The notes below the pieces were generated by a model, which saw nothing but the letters and a program-made list of their open reading frames with translations, was not told the origin of the DNA and did not search any database. A stretch of DNA of 64,000 nucleotides, taken from the NCBI GenBank assembly GCA_017654935.2, contig CM065710.1, positions 18,075,743 through 18,139,742 on the forward strand, in the 5' to 3' direction. Within the stretch, counting starts at the first letter, position 1; every line of letters starts with the position of its first letter. Positions 11,007 through 22,848 of the stretch are shown here, one piece after another. A program made the translations under genes and the position numbers. This stretch comes from Phymorhynchus buccinoides (lineage: Eukaryota; Mollusca; Gastropoda; Neogastropoda; Raphitomidae).

Positions 11007-11053
<47 letters not shown>
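11007..11053. repeat. (GA)n microsatellite
   Basis: Uninterrupted GA dinucleotide run directly after the foldback end of Penelope 1. Confidence 0.95.
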
Positions 11054-11057
<4 letters not shown>

Positions 11058-11877
11058 TTTTTCTACAATATTGTTTGTTTTGGACAATCCAATCTGGTAG
11101 ATCTTTATTTCATATTAATCGTCATAAGTTTATTTGTCATCATTTTTACTTAAGTGATGTCACTGTCCACCGTCAATTTTATTATTGCATCACAAGTTGT
11201 TTACGTCTTTACGTCATGTGTGTCACTATGTCATATCTATTTTTAGCACTGGACAACGGGTTGAACCCGAAACGTCGTGTTTTGTTTTGCTCTGGGTTTT
11301 TTTTTATCATTAAACCGTTTCTTCTTGGTTTTAATTTCGACTTTGTTTTAATTTGTTGTGAATTTTATTGAACCCAGCAGTCATCTTCGTTTCTTCACAT
11401 TCTTAAAGAATAAGTTCAGCTCACAAAAGGATCATTTTTAAACAAAAGTCTTAGAGATAGTGCAATTAATGATGGCTGTGAAGTGAAAGTTGAGCCTTTC
11501 GGATCAAGGGAGAGCCCTGGAATGGCTACATGAAGGTGTGGCTATGCGAGAATCGCTGTCATAGCTTAATAATGATTGATACTTGATACTTGAAGTTTGT
11601 GACTACCTTCCTGCAAAGCCACCCCCTGCTGCAGCTATGCCAAGGGTCTCCCAACTTCCAAAACACTCAACGTTTGTTGCACAAGTCTCGTAACTAAGCC
11701 AATAATGTAACTATCTCTTCTGTTAAGAAAGGAGAGTTGTACTCATTCTTGATGCTTCCTGCTAACATGTGATGAGTACCATGTTGCAAAAATCACTCTA
11801 TGGAAACAATGCTGAAGCACTAAATTTGTTGCATGTTGTTTGATTTTGAGGCGTTTTTAAACTCACGTTACCAAAAC

Positions 11878-12290
11878 AAGCGCGAAATCGCAATAGTTTG
11901 TGGCACGCGGTCTATTTTTACCACTCCAATCATGAGTCATCTCCCCTGGCTTTTCAATCATTTTAATCTGTAAACCAGAATGTTATCTCTGCACCATTTC
12001 GTAACTTTTTATATCTTTTGGAAAACATTTAAAACTATGTATCCTACTTATACTCATCAAAAGAAGCACCGCATACTCGTCGTGTCTGTTGTAGTGTCTG
12101 TATTACGTATGTTTATTATTTTGTACGCTTTTAAAATACATCATTTTAAAGAGCGGCCTCAATTATTTTGAAGTGTAGCCTCGATTTGAAGTGCGACAAT
12201 GTTGTCAAAATGTGCGACAATTTTGGACCGACAGACAGACCGACTGACCGACAAAGTGAGTTATAGGTTTGTGGCTTGAGCCACAAACAA
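11878..12290. mobile_element. About 0.4-kb insertion in the foldback element, left arm only
   Basis: The right copy of the foldback element passes directly from GTTACCAAAG into AACCAATGGCGATG (about 49,280-49,305); here about 410 bp intervene. It ends in a small hairpin TTTGTGGCTTGAGCCACAAA and contains GACCGACTGACCGACAAAG. The class is unrecognised. Confidence 0.5.
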
Positions 12291-12554
12291 AAACCGATGG
12301 CAATGACAAAAGGTTTTTGCTTTCGCTATAAGGCCATGTAACTACCAAGTTTTAGTGTTCAGACCCGAAGCGTTTTGAAGCTACAAGCAAGTTACCCAAA
12401 CTTGTGTACTTCGAAAGTGTTCTCTAACTTTTTGTGGGCAGCTTATAATCAATTGAAACTTGAAGGGATAAAAACAGCAACACCATTGTAAAAGATAGCA
12501 ATGTTTCGGTTTATTTTTAAAAAAACCTTTCACGAGCTAAAACGTTGACCAACA

Positions 12555-12561
12555 GACAGAC

Positions 12562-12638
<77 letters not shown>

Positions 12639-12780
12639 AAGAGACACAGAGAGTGAGAGACAGACAGACAAACAAACAGACACACAGACAGAGACAAAGA
12701 GAGACACAGAGAGATAGCGAGCGAGAGAGAGAGAGAGATAGGCAGACAGGCAGACAGACAGACAGAGACAGAGAGACAGA
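12555..12780. repeat. (GA)n, (GACA)n low-complexity tract
   Basis: Dinucleotide and CAGA-type tetranucleotide runs. They correspond to part of the (CT)n downstream of exon 6 in the right arm (48,952-49,018). Confidence 0.9.
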
Positions 12781-12784
12781 GACA

Positions 12785-13740
12785 TCAAGGGCGTCGCCGA
12801 GCGGCAGACATGTCCGTCACCAGCAATGCCACGCACTTGCGACACCCCGTAGAGTGTCACATCCTGACACAAAATTGGAAGGGATTCTGTCTTCTAGTTC
12901 ACGAGATACAGCTTGAAGAAGAAACATATAGCGCAAAGAAGGAAATTTCGGTTTTCAAGGTCACACTTCAAGGTCAAGGTCAGCATGGCGATAATTTATG
13001 CTCGGATGTTTTCTTCTCTAGGGTATACAGTACCACACACAATCTGAAGCGCTTCTGTCAAGTACAAATGTGGAAAATATGGCTTAAAACCCAATGTGTA
13101 GACCCCTACCACTTTCAAGGCCTACTGATCGCCCGGACCGTGACCTTGACCTTGATCGGTATGCCACCATCAGAACGGGCATAAGCCAAAGTACCTTCAT
13201 GCCAAATTTGAAGACTCTAACACTAACGGTGTGGGAGTTATGGCCCCTGAAAGATTTTCGGTTTTCAAGGTCGTACGCCAAGGTCAAGGTCACGACGGCA
13301 AAATGGTTTGCGCGGATGCATTCCTCTCATGGTGACACACCAGCACACAAAATTTGACGTGATTCTGTCAACCCGTTCGAAAGATATCCTTGGGACAGAC
13401 AGAATGAGAAAAAATGACCCTCCGATTTTCAGGCTCCAGCGATCTTTTTGACCTTGACCTTGACCTTGATCGGTATGCCATCATCAGAACGGGCATAAGC
13501 CAAACCACCTTCATACCAAGTTTCAACATCCTATGTCGATCGGTGCCCGAGATATGGCTAAAAATAGATTTTCGGTTTTCAAGGTCGTACGTCAAGGTCA
13601 AGGTCACGACGGCAAAATGCGCCGATCTCTTCCTATTAAGGAGGCACACCTTCACACAAAATTTGACGCGATTCGGTCAAGCGGTTCCGGAGATATCCTT
13701 GGGACAGACAGAGAAAAAAAAAAGGGAAAAAAATACAAAC
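12785..13740. repeat. TCAAGGTCA-family dispersed repeat, long copy, left arm only
   Basis: Contains repeated blocks TTTTCAAGGTC..CAAGGTCAAGGTCA, GACCTTGACCTTGA, ATCAGAACGGGCATAAGCC and CACACAAAATTTGACG at about 12,950, 13,130, 13,270, 13,450, 13,570 and 13,650: at least two tandem roughly 300-bp units. The right arm lacks it between 48,853 and 49,050. No credible protein is encoded. Confidence 0.65.
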
Positions 13741-13799
13741 CAGCCCATCGCAATGTCCGTTCACCTTCGGTGACGGACAAAGAGAGAGACAGACAGAGA

Positions 13800-13878
<79 letters not shown>

Positions 13879-13945
13879 GCAGGCAGGCAGACAGACAGAC
13901 AAACAAACAGACAGAGATGGACACAGAGAGACAAACAGAGAGGCA
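13800..13945. repeat. (GA)n and (CAGA)n tract
   Basis: Dinucleotide run at 13,803-13,874 then CAGG/CAGA tetranucleotides, lying on the donor side of exon 6 on the minus strand. The mirror is 48,885-49,018. Confidence 0.9.
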
Positions 13946-13970
13946 GAGCCAGAGTGTAAAATGCACTTAC

Positions 13971-14054
13971 TACAAATATTCTGGTCACACACCATGCCGG
14001 ACCTGCAGAGTGTCGACAGTGTTTGCCCGTGACAGCTCTGACCTACGTCCAATT
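13971..14054 (-). CDS. EB/EGF-like module exon 6, left copy
   Basis: 28 codons, phase 1-1. The acceptor is GTTGTTTGTAG and the donor GTAAGT. The peptide holds LDVGQSCHGQTLSTLC and RSGMVCDQNIC (C-x8-C-x5-C-x4-C). The right copy at 48,770-48,853 has Q for H and G for R; cysteines are identical. Confidence 0.87.
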
Positions 14055-14459
14055 CTACAAACAACAAAAAATGTCATCATCATCATCATAGGCATCTGCC
14101 TCGTTTCCATCAATCATTAAAAAAACAAATGTCTCAAATTCTGTGGCGTTGCATGCCATGGTATTCATGGTGACCTCATCGGTTTCGGTTTCTGTTTCCA
14201 ATCCAGTCTACGCCGTGGTGCGTTCGGGTCAAAGTCATGGGGATCAGTGTGTTCTGGGGAGCTGTCGGTGGACGGTCGTGGTGGCGACCTCGGAGGATGA
14301 CCTCACTCACGCTGGCTCCGCGACTAATAGGACATAGGCATGTAGAGCATCGCTCCCAGCTCTTCAAATAAGGGATGATTTCGCAATGAAAGTGCCACAA
14401 GCCAATTGTTGTTCCAAAGGATGTACTACAGTGTGTAGAATATCTGTGCGAATAATACC

Positions 14460-15440
14460 AGAAGATACCTTTGGGATATCCGAGTTATGACGTTATTATT
14501 TATATTTTAGACTGCAATGTTCATATCACCTGAAAAATATGAACAACTAAAAACGTTATCTGTTTTGATAAATCCAATTCAATGTTGATGCATGTGATTC
14601 GTTAAGATGCGTAGAGTCTTCCTGTGTAATTTCCCAAATGTTCTCTCTTCGAGTTTCCTAGTTATGACGTCATCAATTCTTTTTTAGACTGAAAACTCCT
14701 AACCTTGTACACAAAATATTGTACCAGGCAGTTCTTTTTCGATACCAGCCAATTTTGGTTCCGAAAGATGCATCAGGATGTGTAAAATCTTTGTGTGAAA
14801 AATCCCAGAATTTTTTTTTAGGGTTTCTGAGTTATAACATTATGTCTATTTTTAGGCTGCAAATTTCACATCACATGCAAAGCTAGAAACAACAAAAACA
14901 TAATGTCTTTCCATAATGGCAAGCCAATATTCATAGATGTGATGCATTTAGATGTGCAGAATCTTTTTGTGAAATTTCTCAAATTTCCCCCCTTGGTTTT
15001 CCTAGTTATGACGTCATCAATTCTATTTTTAGACTGAAAACTCTACATCATGCGAACCAAATATTGTACTAGACCGTCCTATTTTGATATCACAGGATAC
15101 TTGCTGTTGCTTATCATTCATTGGAATATGGGAAATCTTTGTGTGAAATATCCCAGAATTGCTCCTTTTGGTTTCCCAATTATGATGTCATTAATTTTAT
15201 CTTGTAGACCCATAGTAACGTATTAGGCCTATATGAAAAACAACATTTGTAAAATAACTGATCTCTTGTAATTATTAGCAGCTAATGCACTTGTATGTGA
15301 TGCGTTATGATATGTAGAGCCTTTCTGTAATATTTCGAAGAATTTAATCTTTGAGTTTCCCAGAAATGACGTCATTATTTCTATTTTTACTAAGCAAACC
15401 CCATAGCATTTGCAGAAATATCAAGCAAAACTGGTCTCTT
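14460..15440. repeat. About 175-bp tandem with embedded TGACGTCA, left copy
   Basis: Six divergent units follow each other with a GAGTTTCC-AGTTATGACGTCAT-CTATTTTTAGACTG core. The CRE-type palindrome or its degenerate form occurs at about 14,487, 14,664, 14,835, 15,009, 15,183 and 15,367, a spacing of 171-184 bp. The right arm carries the same six-unit tandem (47,450-48,420). It lies in the intron between exon modules 5 and 6. Confidence 0.85.
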
Positions 15441-15686
15441 AATATTACTACAAAAAAGTGTTAAAGTGTCAAGTTTCAGAAAGTGACAAAACACATCAGT
15501 ACACTCACTACACACGTTGTTTTCACAAAGAGTTAAAGTGTTAAAATTCAAGTTCATGAAAGTGTTAAAATGTCTAATAACTTATAAAGACGAACATTTG
15601 GAATAGCAGTCGGGCTTTTGTTGTTGTTGAAAGTGTTAAAGTGAGTGTTACGTTTCACATAGTGACAAAGGCGTCAGTACACTCAC

Positions 15687-15761
15687 TGCACACATTGTTC
15701 TCACACAGCAGTCCGTCTATGCACTTGTTGGTTCCGTCACAGGCTGTTCCCACTCGCTGTC
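15687..15761 (-). CDS. EB/EGF-like module exon 5, left copy
   Basis: 25 codons, phase 1-1. The acceptor is TTGTTCCAG and the donor GTGAGT. The peptide holds GQRVGTACDGTNKC and IDGLLCENNVC (C-x5-C-x5-C-x4-C). The right copy (47,061-47,135) has Cys where this one has Arg (GQC), so the right module carries an odd fifth cysteine. Four residues differ and no synonymous change was seen in this exon. Confidence 0.85.
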
Positions 15762-15769
15762 CTGGAACA

Positions 15770-16440
15770 AAAATTAAAGCTTGATCCTCCCTTTCCCTTA
15801 ACTCCATCTCATCGGGGCGTCACAGTGAAGTCTTCACCAACTTCCTCCAATTCTGTCGGTCGTGAGCCAGAGTCTGGTTTCCTGCTTGATCGCAGGACAC
15901 TATTCCCCCGAAGATGTAGTGTGGCTGCCCATATGGCGGAGTAATCAAAAACGGTCGCACAGGTAATGATCTCATCCCTAGCTGATGCCATAGTGTTCTA
16001 GTGCTTGGGGCTGGGATGATCCCTGGAGTCTTTTAGCCAGGGTACGTAAGCAAATAACATAGGACACTATCAGATAAATTAACACAACTGTATTAACAAA
16101 CACAAAGAGAACAAAAAATTAAGCCATGCAAAAGAGACCGCGTTTTAAAAGCCGAAACTAGAAAGGCACTGGTTCAGTGACAACCTACTCAGACTCGTAC
16201 CCCAGTAGAGGATGTGCACTCCAGCCAAGGGTATATAGGTGTATCACCCAAAGATTGCAAGGAGATTTTTGCAGTTACAGGCGTGGCTAGGATGTGAGCG
16301 GCAGGGGAGGTACAGGGCGGGGCAGGTACAGGGCGTAACGGGCAAAGGACATATCTGCCGCTCGGCGATTCCCTTGTTAGCTATGCTTTTGATAATAATG
16401 CACAGGCTCTCTGATGCCAAAATCTGACACGTTCAATGTC
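15770..16440. other. Intron shared by both arms
   Basis: Mirrors 46,450-47,055. A minus-strand stretch near 15,820-15,870 can be read as AHDRQNWRKLVKTSL, which resembles the C-terminal tail of some LINE ORF2 proteins. Otherwise only a GC-rich (GGCAGGTACAGGGC)-type short tandem at about 16,300-16,335 is seen. Confidence 0.35.
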
Positions 16441-16454
16441 ATGCCATACTGTCA

Positions 16455-16800
16455 TTCTTCTTCTTCTTCTTCTTTTTCTGCGCTCCCAGGTCATATCTCC
16501 ATGAATGGGTAAGGTATGTGTCCGGTTTTCAGTTTTCACTGGTCTCCCCGCTGCGTACAGCCGACACATTCCGATTTAGGAGGAGCTCAAAAGGATGAAT
16601 TTTATTTGAAAGATTTGTTTTTGAAAAAAAATAGGCAGGAGAATGGGCCAATATATGTCAGAAAAATAGTTGATGATAGTAAGCAAAGGTAGAAGGCAGA
16701 GTCAAAGAGAGTGGCAGATTAGAGGAAGTTACAAGCACAGAACTTCAAGAAGGTGGGGTAACTATTTTTACGAAAGATCCCCCGGTATTCCCACAGCGAG
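16455..16800. repeat. Composite dispersed repeat DR-A/DR-B, copy 2
   Basis: Inverted DR-A (ends CGTACAGCCGACACATTCCG) runs into DR-B (GAGGAGCTCAAA, GGCAGGAGAATGGGCCAAT, CCCCCGGTATTCCCACAG). The right mirror (46,240-46,380) keeps DR-A but only the edge of DR-B. Confidence 0.65.
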
Positions 16801-17872
16801 ACACTGTAATGACAATCGGCTAATTCATGTACTTTAGACACCCCCCATCAAACATGTTGCCTTGAAAATGTTCGCTGAGAAGCACACATTCTACCATTCA
16901 TGGACAGCGGATGGGGTTACGATCAGCCTAGGGTTATTGTCAAGAAACTGAAAAAAGAAAACAGGCGTTGCTTTTAGTCTTATGTCACCTGCAGTACACA
17001 GACGTAAAACGACAGACAGACAGACAGACCAAGACAGACACACAGCAGACATGGGTATTGGAAATGTAAAAACAAAGCTGAAAAGCGGGGGTCTAGGGGC
17101 CACAGAAGGCCCATAGTAGGGGTCCAGGGGCTATAGTAATGCTGAAGCTTTTTTGGTAATTGAAGCCCTAAAACAGCATTAGAATGGCTAACTTTAGTTG
17201 TTGTGGATTGTTTTTTCGGTGGACAGACTATTTTTTTTGTAGAAAAGCAATGCCATTTCTGCAGAAATTTGCTGTTTGGCGGACAGTTCCCATCCCTGAC
17301 ACAGGCAGAGTTACTACAAGAAACTAAAACTAAAACTAAACCATTGTGTTGTTTTTTGTCTTATATCACGCATAGTGCAGAGACGTTAAAAGAAAGAGAG
17401 ACAGACTAAGACAGACAGGCATAGGGACAGACATACTACAAGAAACTGGGGGAAAACAGGCATTGCTTTTTGCCTGTTATATCACGTGTAGTAGTGCATA
17501 GACGTTAGAAGACAGGCAGACTAACATACCAAGACAGACAGGCACACAGACAGACTTAATACGTGCGTGGCCTTGAATACCAGAGCTTTAAGATTGTTTC
17601 CAAACTTCATGAGTCATATGACCCCTGATTACAGAAGATGATGGGTCAATTTCCAAAAACAATGGACCAGTAATGTGTCACTGTAGTATTACACTTAAAT
17701 ATTATTGCAAACTATGAGGGTCAGATGACCGCTGGGTGCATAAAACGAGGGGTCAAATCACTGTCAATACGGGCCAATAACCCGGACCCGCTGACAATCT
17801 GAAGCTCTGGAAAACGCACGTCTTAAAAGATGTCGTTACAAGACACATGCGGGTTTTTTTGTCTTACATCAC
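16801..17872. other. Intron shared by both arms, low gene content
   Basis: Contains short CAGA tetranucleotide runs (17,012-17,045; 17,395-17,430; 17,510-17,555) and a single-copy block around ACTTCATGAGTCATATGACC that is well matched at about 45,890-45,970. No exon with splice sites and a cysteine pattern was found. Confidence 0.5.
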
Positions 17873-17877
17873 GCGTA

Positions 17878-18606
17878 GTTGTAGAGTGGCACAGTGGTAT
17901 CGCGTTCGCTTCGTGTCAAGTAAACCCGAGTTCGAACCTGGGTACAGGGGATTTTTTCGGCAACATGAAAAAAGCGCGACTCTCTGAATATTCCCATTTG
18001 CGCGACCGTACGAAAAGAGCGAATGTCACTGACAGAAAGAGCGAATGTCACTGACAGAAAGAGCGAATGTCACTGACAGAAAGAGCGAATGTCACTGACA
18101 GAAAGCGAAAGGGTCGTTGTACCTTACAAGAAAAAATGTCTGTTACTTTCTTACTATCCCTAACCCTATCCCTAACTTTCTGAGTTTTATGCGACTCTGA
18201 AATTCGCTCTTTTTGTCATTACTGTTCGCTCTGTTCGGCATCTTGTAGTTTGCGCATTTCGTATCGTGATTTTCGAAAAGTCGCGCTTTTCGAATGCTCC
18301 GATTTTTTCCTCTCATTCTGCACTAGGCCTTAACGGTCTGAACGTGGAGTCTTTCGGATGAGACGATAAACCAAGGTCCCGTATGCCCATGCACTTAGCA
18401 TACGTTAAACCCAGTGGCAACAAAAAAGTTGTTATTTGGTCAAAATTTACCCCCCACCCCCTCCCTCATCAGTGACAAAAATCGCATGCAAAAAAACAAC
18501 AACAAAAACATTGGGTGGCGCGCCTCTGGCTGCGACGCGCTCTCCAGGTGGGAGCAATCCGAATTTCACAGAGACGCCTCTGTGACTATACAGTACCTCA
18601 TAATAA
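17878..18606 (+). mobile_element. tRNA-headed SINE, split by a MITE, left arm only
   Basis: The head TAGAGTGGCACAGTGGTA (box A type) with GAGTTCGAACCTGGGTA (box B type) is followed after the MITE by the body GTCTTTCGGATGAGACGATAA. The tail is short TACCTCATAATAA. The full-length relative at 62,192-62,572 lacks the MITE. The right arm has the empty site at about 45,672-45,690 (GGCTATCCACTACGCGTGAT). Confidence 0.8.
17959..18300. mobile_element. 342-bp MITE nested in the SINE
   Basis: Flanked by a perfect 9-bp target duplication GATTTTTTC (17,950-17,958 and 18,301-18,309). Ends are imperfect inverted repeats sharing GAAAA(A)AGCGCGACT. Internally it has four 22-bp AGAGCGAATGTCACTGACAG repeats and a core ACTATCCCTAACCCTATCCC. 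A 9-bp duplication suggests a Mutator-like transposase; nothing is encoded here. Confidence 0.82.
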
Positions 18607-18619
18607 TAGTGGATAGCCG

Positions 18620-19513
18620 TTAAAAGAAAGACACACAGACAGACAGAGTGAGACACACAGACAGACACGGACCGACTGAAAGACAGACAGACAGACATGT
18701 AAGGACAGACTGACAGGCAGACCTACTAAATGAAAGACACGCAGACATACGGAATCGCACAGACAGAAAGGCAGACATACAGACAGACATATAAGGACAG
18801 ACTGACAGGCAGACCTACTAAATGAAAGACACACAGGGACAGACGGAATCGCACAGACAGAAAGGCAGACAGACAGACAGACATACAAGGACAGACTGAC
18901 AGGCAGACTTACTAAATGAAAGACACGCAGACAGACGGAATTGCACCGACAGAAAGGCAGATAGACAGACAGACATACTACCTAAGGACAGACTGACAGA
19001 CAGACTTACTAAATGAAAGACACGCAGACAGACGGAATCGCACAGACAGACAGACAGACATACTACCTAAGGACAGACTGACAGACAGACTTACTAAATG
19101 AAAGACACGCAGACAGACGGAATCGCACAGACAGACAGACAGACATACTACCTAAGGACAGACTGACAGACAGACTTACTAAATGAAAGACACGCAGACA
19201 GACGGAATCGCACAGACAGAAAGGCAGACAGACAGACAGACATACTACCTAAGGACAGACTGACAGACAGACATACTACATAAGGACAGACTGACAGACA
19301 GACATACTACATAAGGACAGACTGACAGACAGACATACTACAAGGACAGGACAGGCAGACAGACTAAATGAAAGACAGACAGACTTACTCGCACAGACAG
19401 AAAAGCAGACAGACAGACATGCATACTACCTAAGGACAGACTGGCAGACAGACATACTACCTAAGGACAGACTGACAGACAGACATACTACATAAGGACA
19501 GACTGGCAGACAG
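18620..19513 (-). repeat. Donor-seeded minisatellite of exon 4, left arm
   Basis: About nine units of 70-100 bp. On the minus strand each contains TTTAGTAAGTCTG (an A|GTAAGT donor like that of exon 4) followed by CTGTC-type repeats and a GCGATTCCGTCTGTC block. It begins at the exon 4 donor. The right-arm array is 45,011-45,660. Confidence 0.82.
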
Positions 19514-19519
19514 ACTTAC

Positions 19520-19648
19520 TGCAGGAGTAGTCCTCAACATGCACATCCTGGGTAGTTTGGTCGCAGGCACATAGGTTGTTTTGACACGTGCCCACGTCAC
19601 AGTTGGCATTGTTCCCGCATTGACCCCCGATGCGACTTTGAACCGGTA
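19520..19648 (-). CDS. EB-like 6-Cys module exon 4, left copy
   Basis: 43 codons, phase 1-1. The acceptor is GTTGATACAAG and the donor GTAAGT. The peptide holds IGGQCGNNANCDVGTC, QNNLCACDQTTQD and VEDYSC (C-x5-C-x4-C-x4-C-x-C-x13-C), the classic EB arrangement with a C-x-C. The encoded peptide equals that of the right copy (44,882-45,010); one synonymous change was seen. Confidence 0.88.
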
Positions 19649-19684
19649 CTTGTATCAACAATGAGATGATTCTTCAGTCGTTCA

Positions 19685-21243
<1,559 letters not shown>

Positions 21244-21352
21244 CTCTGTGGTTTAAACAAATGTTTTATTAACACACTTTTGCAGCAAGAATTAATCAAG
21301 AATTGAAGAAGAAAAAACAAACACACCATTAAACTTTCTTCTTATATATATA

Positions 21353-21643
21353 GTTTGCTTTAATAAAACTTTTTTTTGTGTCCAATATTGTGTTTGTGAA
21401 CCTAAGAAAGAAACTATATTACTTTATTTTTAACTTTACGATTTGTTCTGTGTTCTGAAAAGAATAAAAGAAAAGAACAGAATATAATGTGCTGGAAATG
21501 TATATATATATATATATAGTATGAAAGAAAAATCTCAGTGAATAGCTGAGCTATATATATATACTTGTAACTTAGAATGTAGATCGATAAAGCTGTAAAG
21601 CGAAACGTCTCGTCCAAGTTTTGTTGTTGTTTTGATTTTTTCA

Positions 21644-21693
<50 letters not shown>

Positions 21694-21752
21694 CTTTCTT
21701 AGGTTCACAAACTGATACATTGGACACAAACAAAGTTTTATTAAATCAAACT
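21353..21752. mobile_element. Foldback repeat bounded by (TA)n, left copy
   Basis: Inverted blocks TGTCCAATATTGTGTTTGTGAACC (as TGTCCAATATTG then TTTGTGAACC) at 21,378-21,405 and GGTTCACAAACTGATACATTGGACA-type text at 21,702-21,726. The family member at 41,619-41,841 has perfect 65-bp arms. TA-repeat tracts at 21,500-21,520, 21,648-21,690 and 21,815-21,874 surround it. Confidence 0.6.
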
Positions 21753-21810
21753 ATATATATAAGAGGAAAGCTTAATGGTGTGTTTGTTTTTTCTTCTTCA
21801 ATTCTTGTAC

Positions 21811-21879
<69 letters not shown>

Positions 21880-22099
21880 TGCATTTGGATAGAAAAAAAA
21901 AAACCCCCCAAAAAAAAACACCGTTGTATGTTGCCAAACGTTTCCTGTTTATTTTAACACTTTTTCAATGGACAGATTGGACACGCTTAAAATTCTCCTC
22001 TTTTATACCACATTCACAGCTCAAGGTAAAAAGTAAAACCTGAAAACAGTTCATATGCCCACACCTTGTCGCACCTTTTTTAGTGGACATCATCGTTCA

Positions 22100-22195
22100 C
22101 CTGAACCACACACACTCACATTCACTCACACACACACACACACATACCCCCCCCCCCCCCACACCACCACCACCACACCACGCACACACGCACGC

Positions 22196-22241
<46 letters not shown>

Positions 22242-22759
22242 GCGCCCACACCCGCATACGCACACAAGTGTGTGTGCAAGTATATACGCCCACAAGCACA
22301 CACAAACACAGCCACGCTCTCAGCAGAAGAGGAAGAAAAAAAAGAAGAAGAAGAAGAAGAGAAGAAGAAGAAGAAGGAGAGGAGAAGGAGGAGGAGGAGG
22401 AGAAGAAGGAGGAGGAGGAGTAGGAGGAGGAGGAGGAAGAAGAAGAAGAAGAAGAAGAAGAAGAAGAAGAAGGAGGGGAGGGGGAAGAGAAGAAAAAGGG
22501 AGAAGAAAAAGATAATGAATGTATATTCTAGTTTTCAATGATAAAATATAAATGACTGTAAAAGTAATACAAAATAGTATAAAATGACTAGGTAAAACAT
22601 GTGATACTGATTAAAAAGTGTTCTCTAATGGGGGAGTACAATTGCACGCGTAGAAGGAGCGAGGACGGGGCGAGGAGAGAGAGAGAAAAAAGGAGGGAGA
22701 GAAAGAACGAGAAATAGAGGGGGTGAGAGAACCACAGGGGGGGGGGGGGGGGGGGGGGG
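22100..22759. repeat. (CA)n, (GAA)n/(GGA)n and 23-bp G run
   Basis: (CA)n 22,200-22,240, purine triplets 22,325-22,475 and an uninterrupted G run at 22,737-22,759. Lies in the left-arm-only segment downstream of Penelope element 2. Confidence 0.92.
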
Positions 22760-22848
22760 CGAGGGCCGGGGCGAGGCGGCTGCCGGGAGCCTAAGGAGTA
22801 CTGTGGTATACCAGAGCAGTAGAGTTAGCATGGCAGTGCATCACCCTC

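Larger units (their letters stand above)
9771..11402 (+). mobile_element. Penelope-like element 1, 5' truncated, left arm only
   Basis: A 1.63-kb insertion inside the foldback element. The right arm retains the uninterrupted site near 49,780 (AAGCTTCCTGCTAACATG). It comprises the RT open frame, a (GA)n tract, an untranslated region and, at 11,253-11,283, a GGGTTGAACCC hairpin followed by GAAACGTC. The 5' part of the ORF and most of the endonuclease are missing. Confidence 0.8.
9490..12443. mobile_element. TA-flanked foldback element, left copy split by later insertions
   Basis: Starts TGCTGCCCACAACAAAG and ends CTTTTTGTGGGCAGCT, flanked by TA on each side. The two ends are long inverted repeats of about 280 bp. 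The uninterrupted mirror copy at 49,136-50,066 is 931 bp. Here it is enlarged by a Penelope insertion (9,771-11,402) and a roughly 0.4-kb insertion (11,878-12,290). TA duplication suggests a Tc1/mariner-mobilised MITE; it has no coding capacity. Confidence 0.75.

Noticed and set aside
17878..17946. tRNA gene (box A and box B sequences present); also at 62,192-62,260
   Set aside because: The acceptor stem and anticodon arm do not close, and the sequence continues into a SINE body with a tail; it is a tRNA-derived SINE head.
18133..18175. Telomeric repeat or interstitial telomere from CCCTAACCCTA text (also about 33,640-33,675)
   Set aside because: Only a few imperfect units, each inside a MITE with target duplications, so it is part of the element core and not telomeric DNA.
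22083..22541. His/Thr-rich and Lys/Arg-rich open frames
   Set aside because: (CA)n and purine-triplet repeats; no codon structure.
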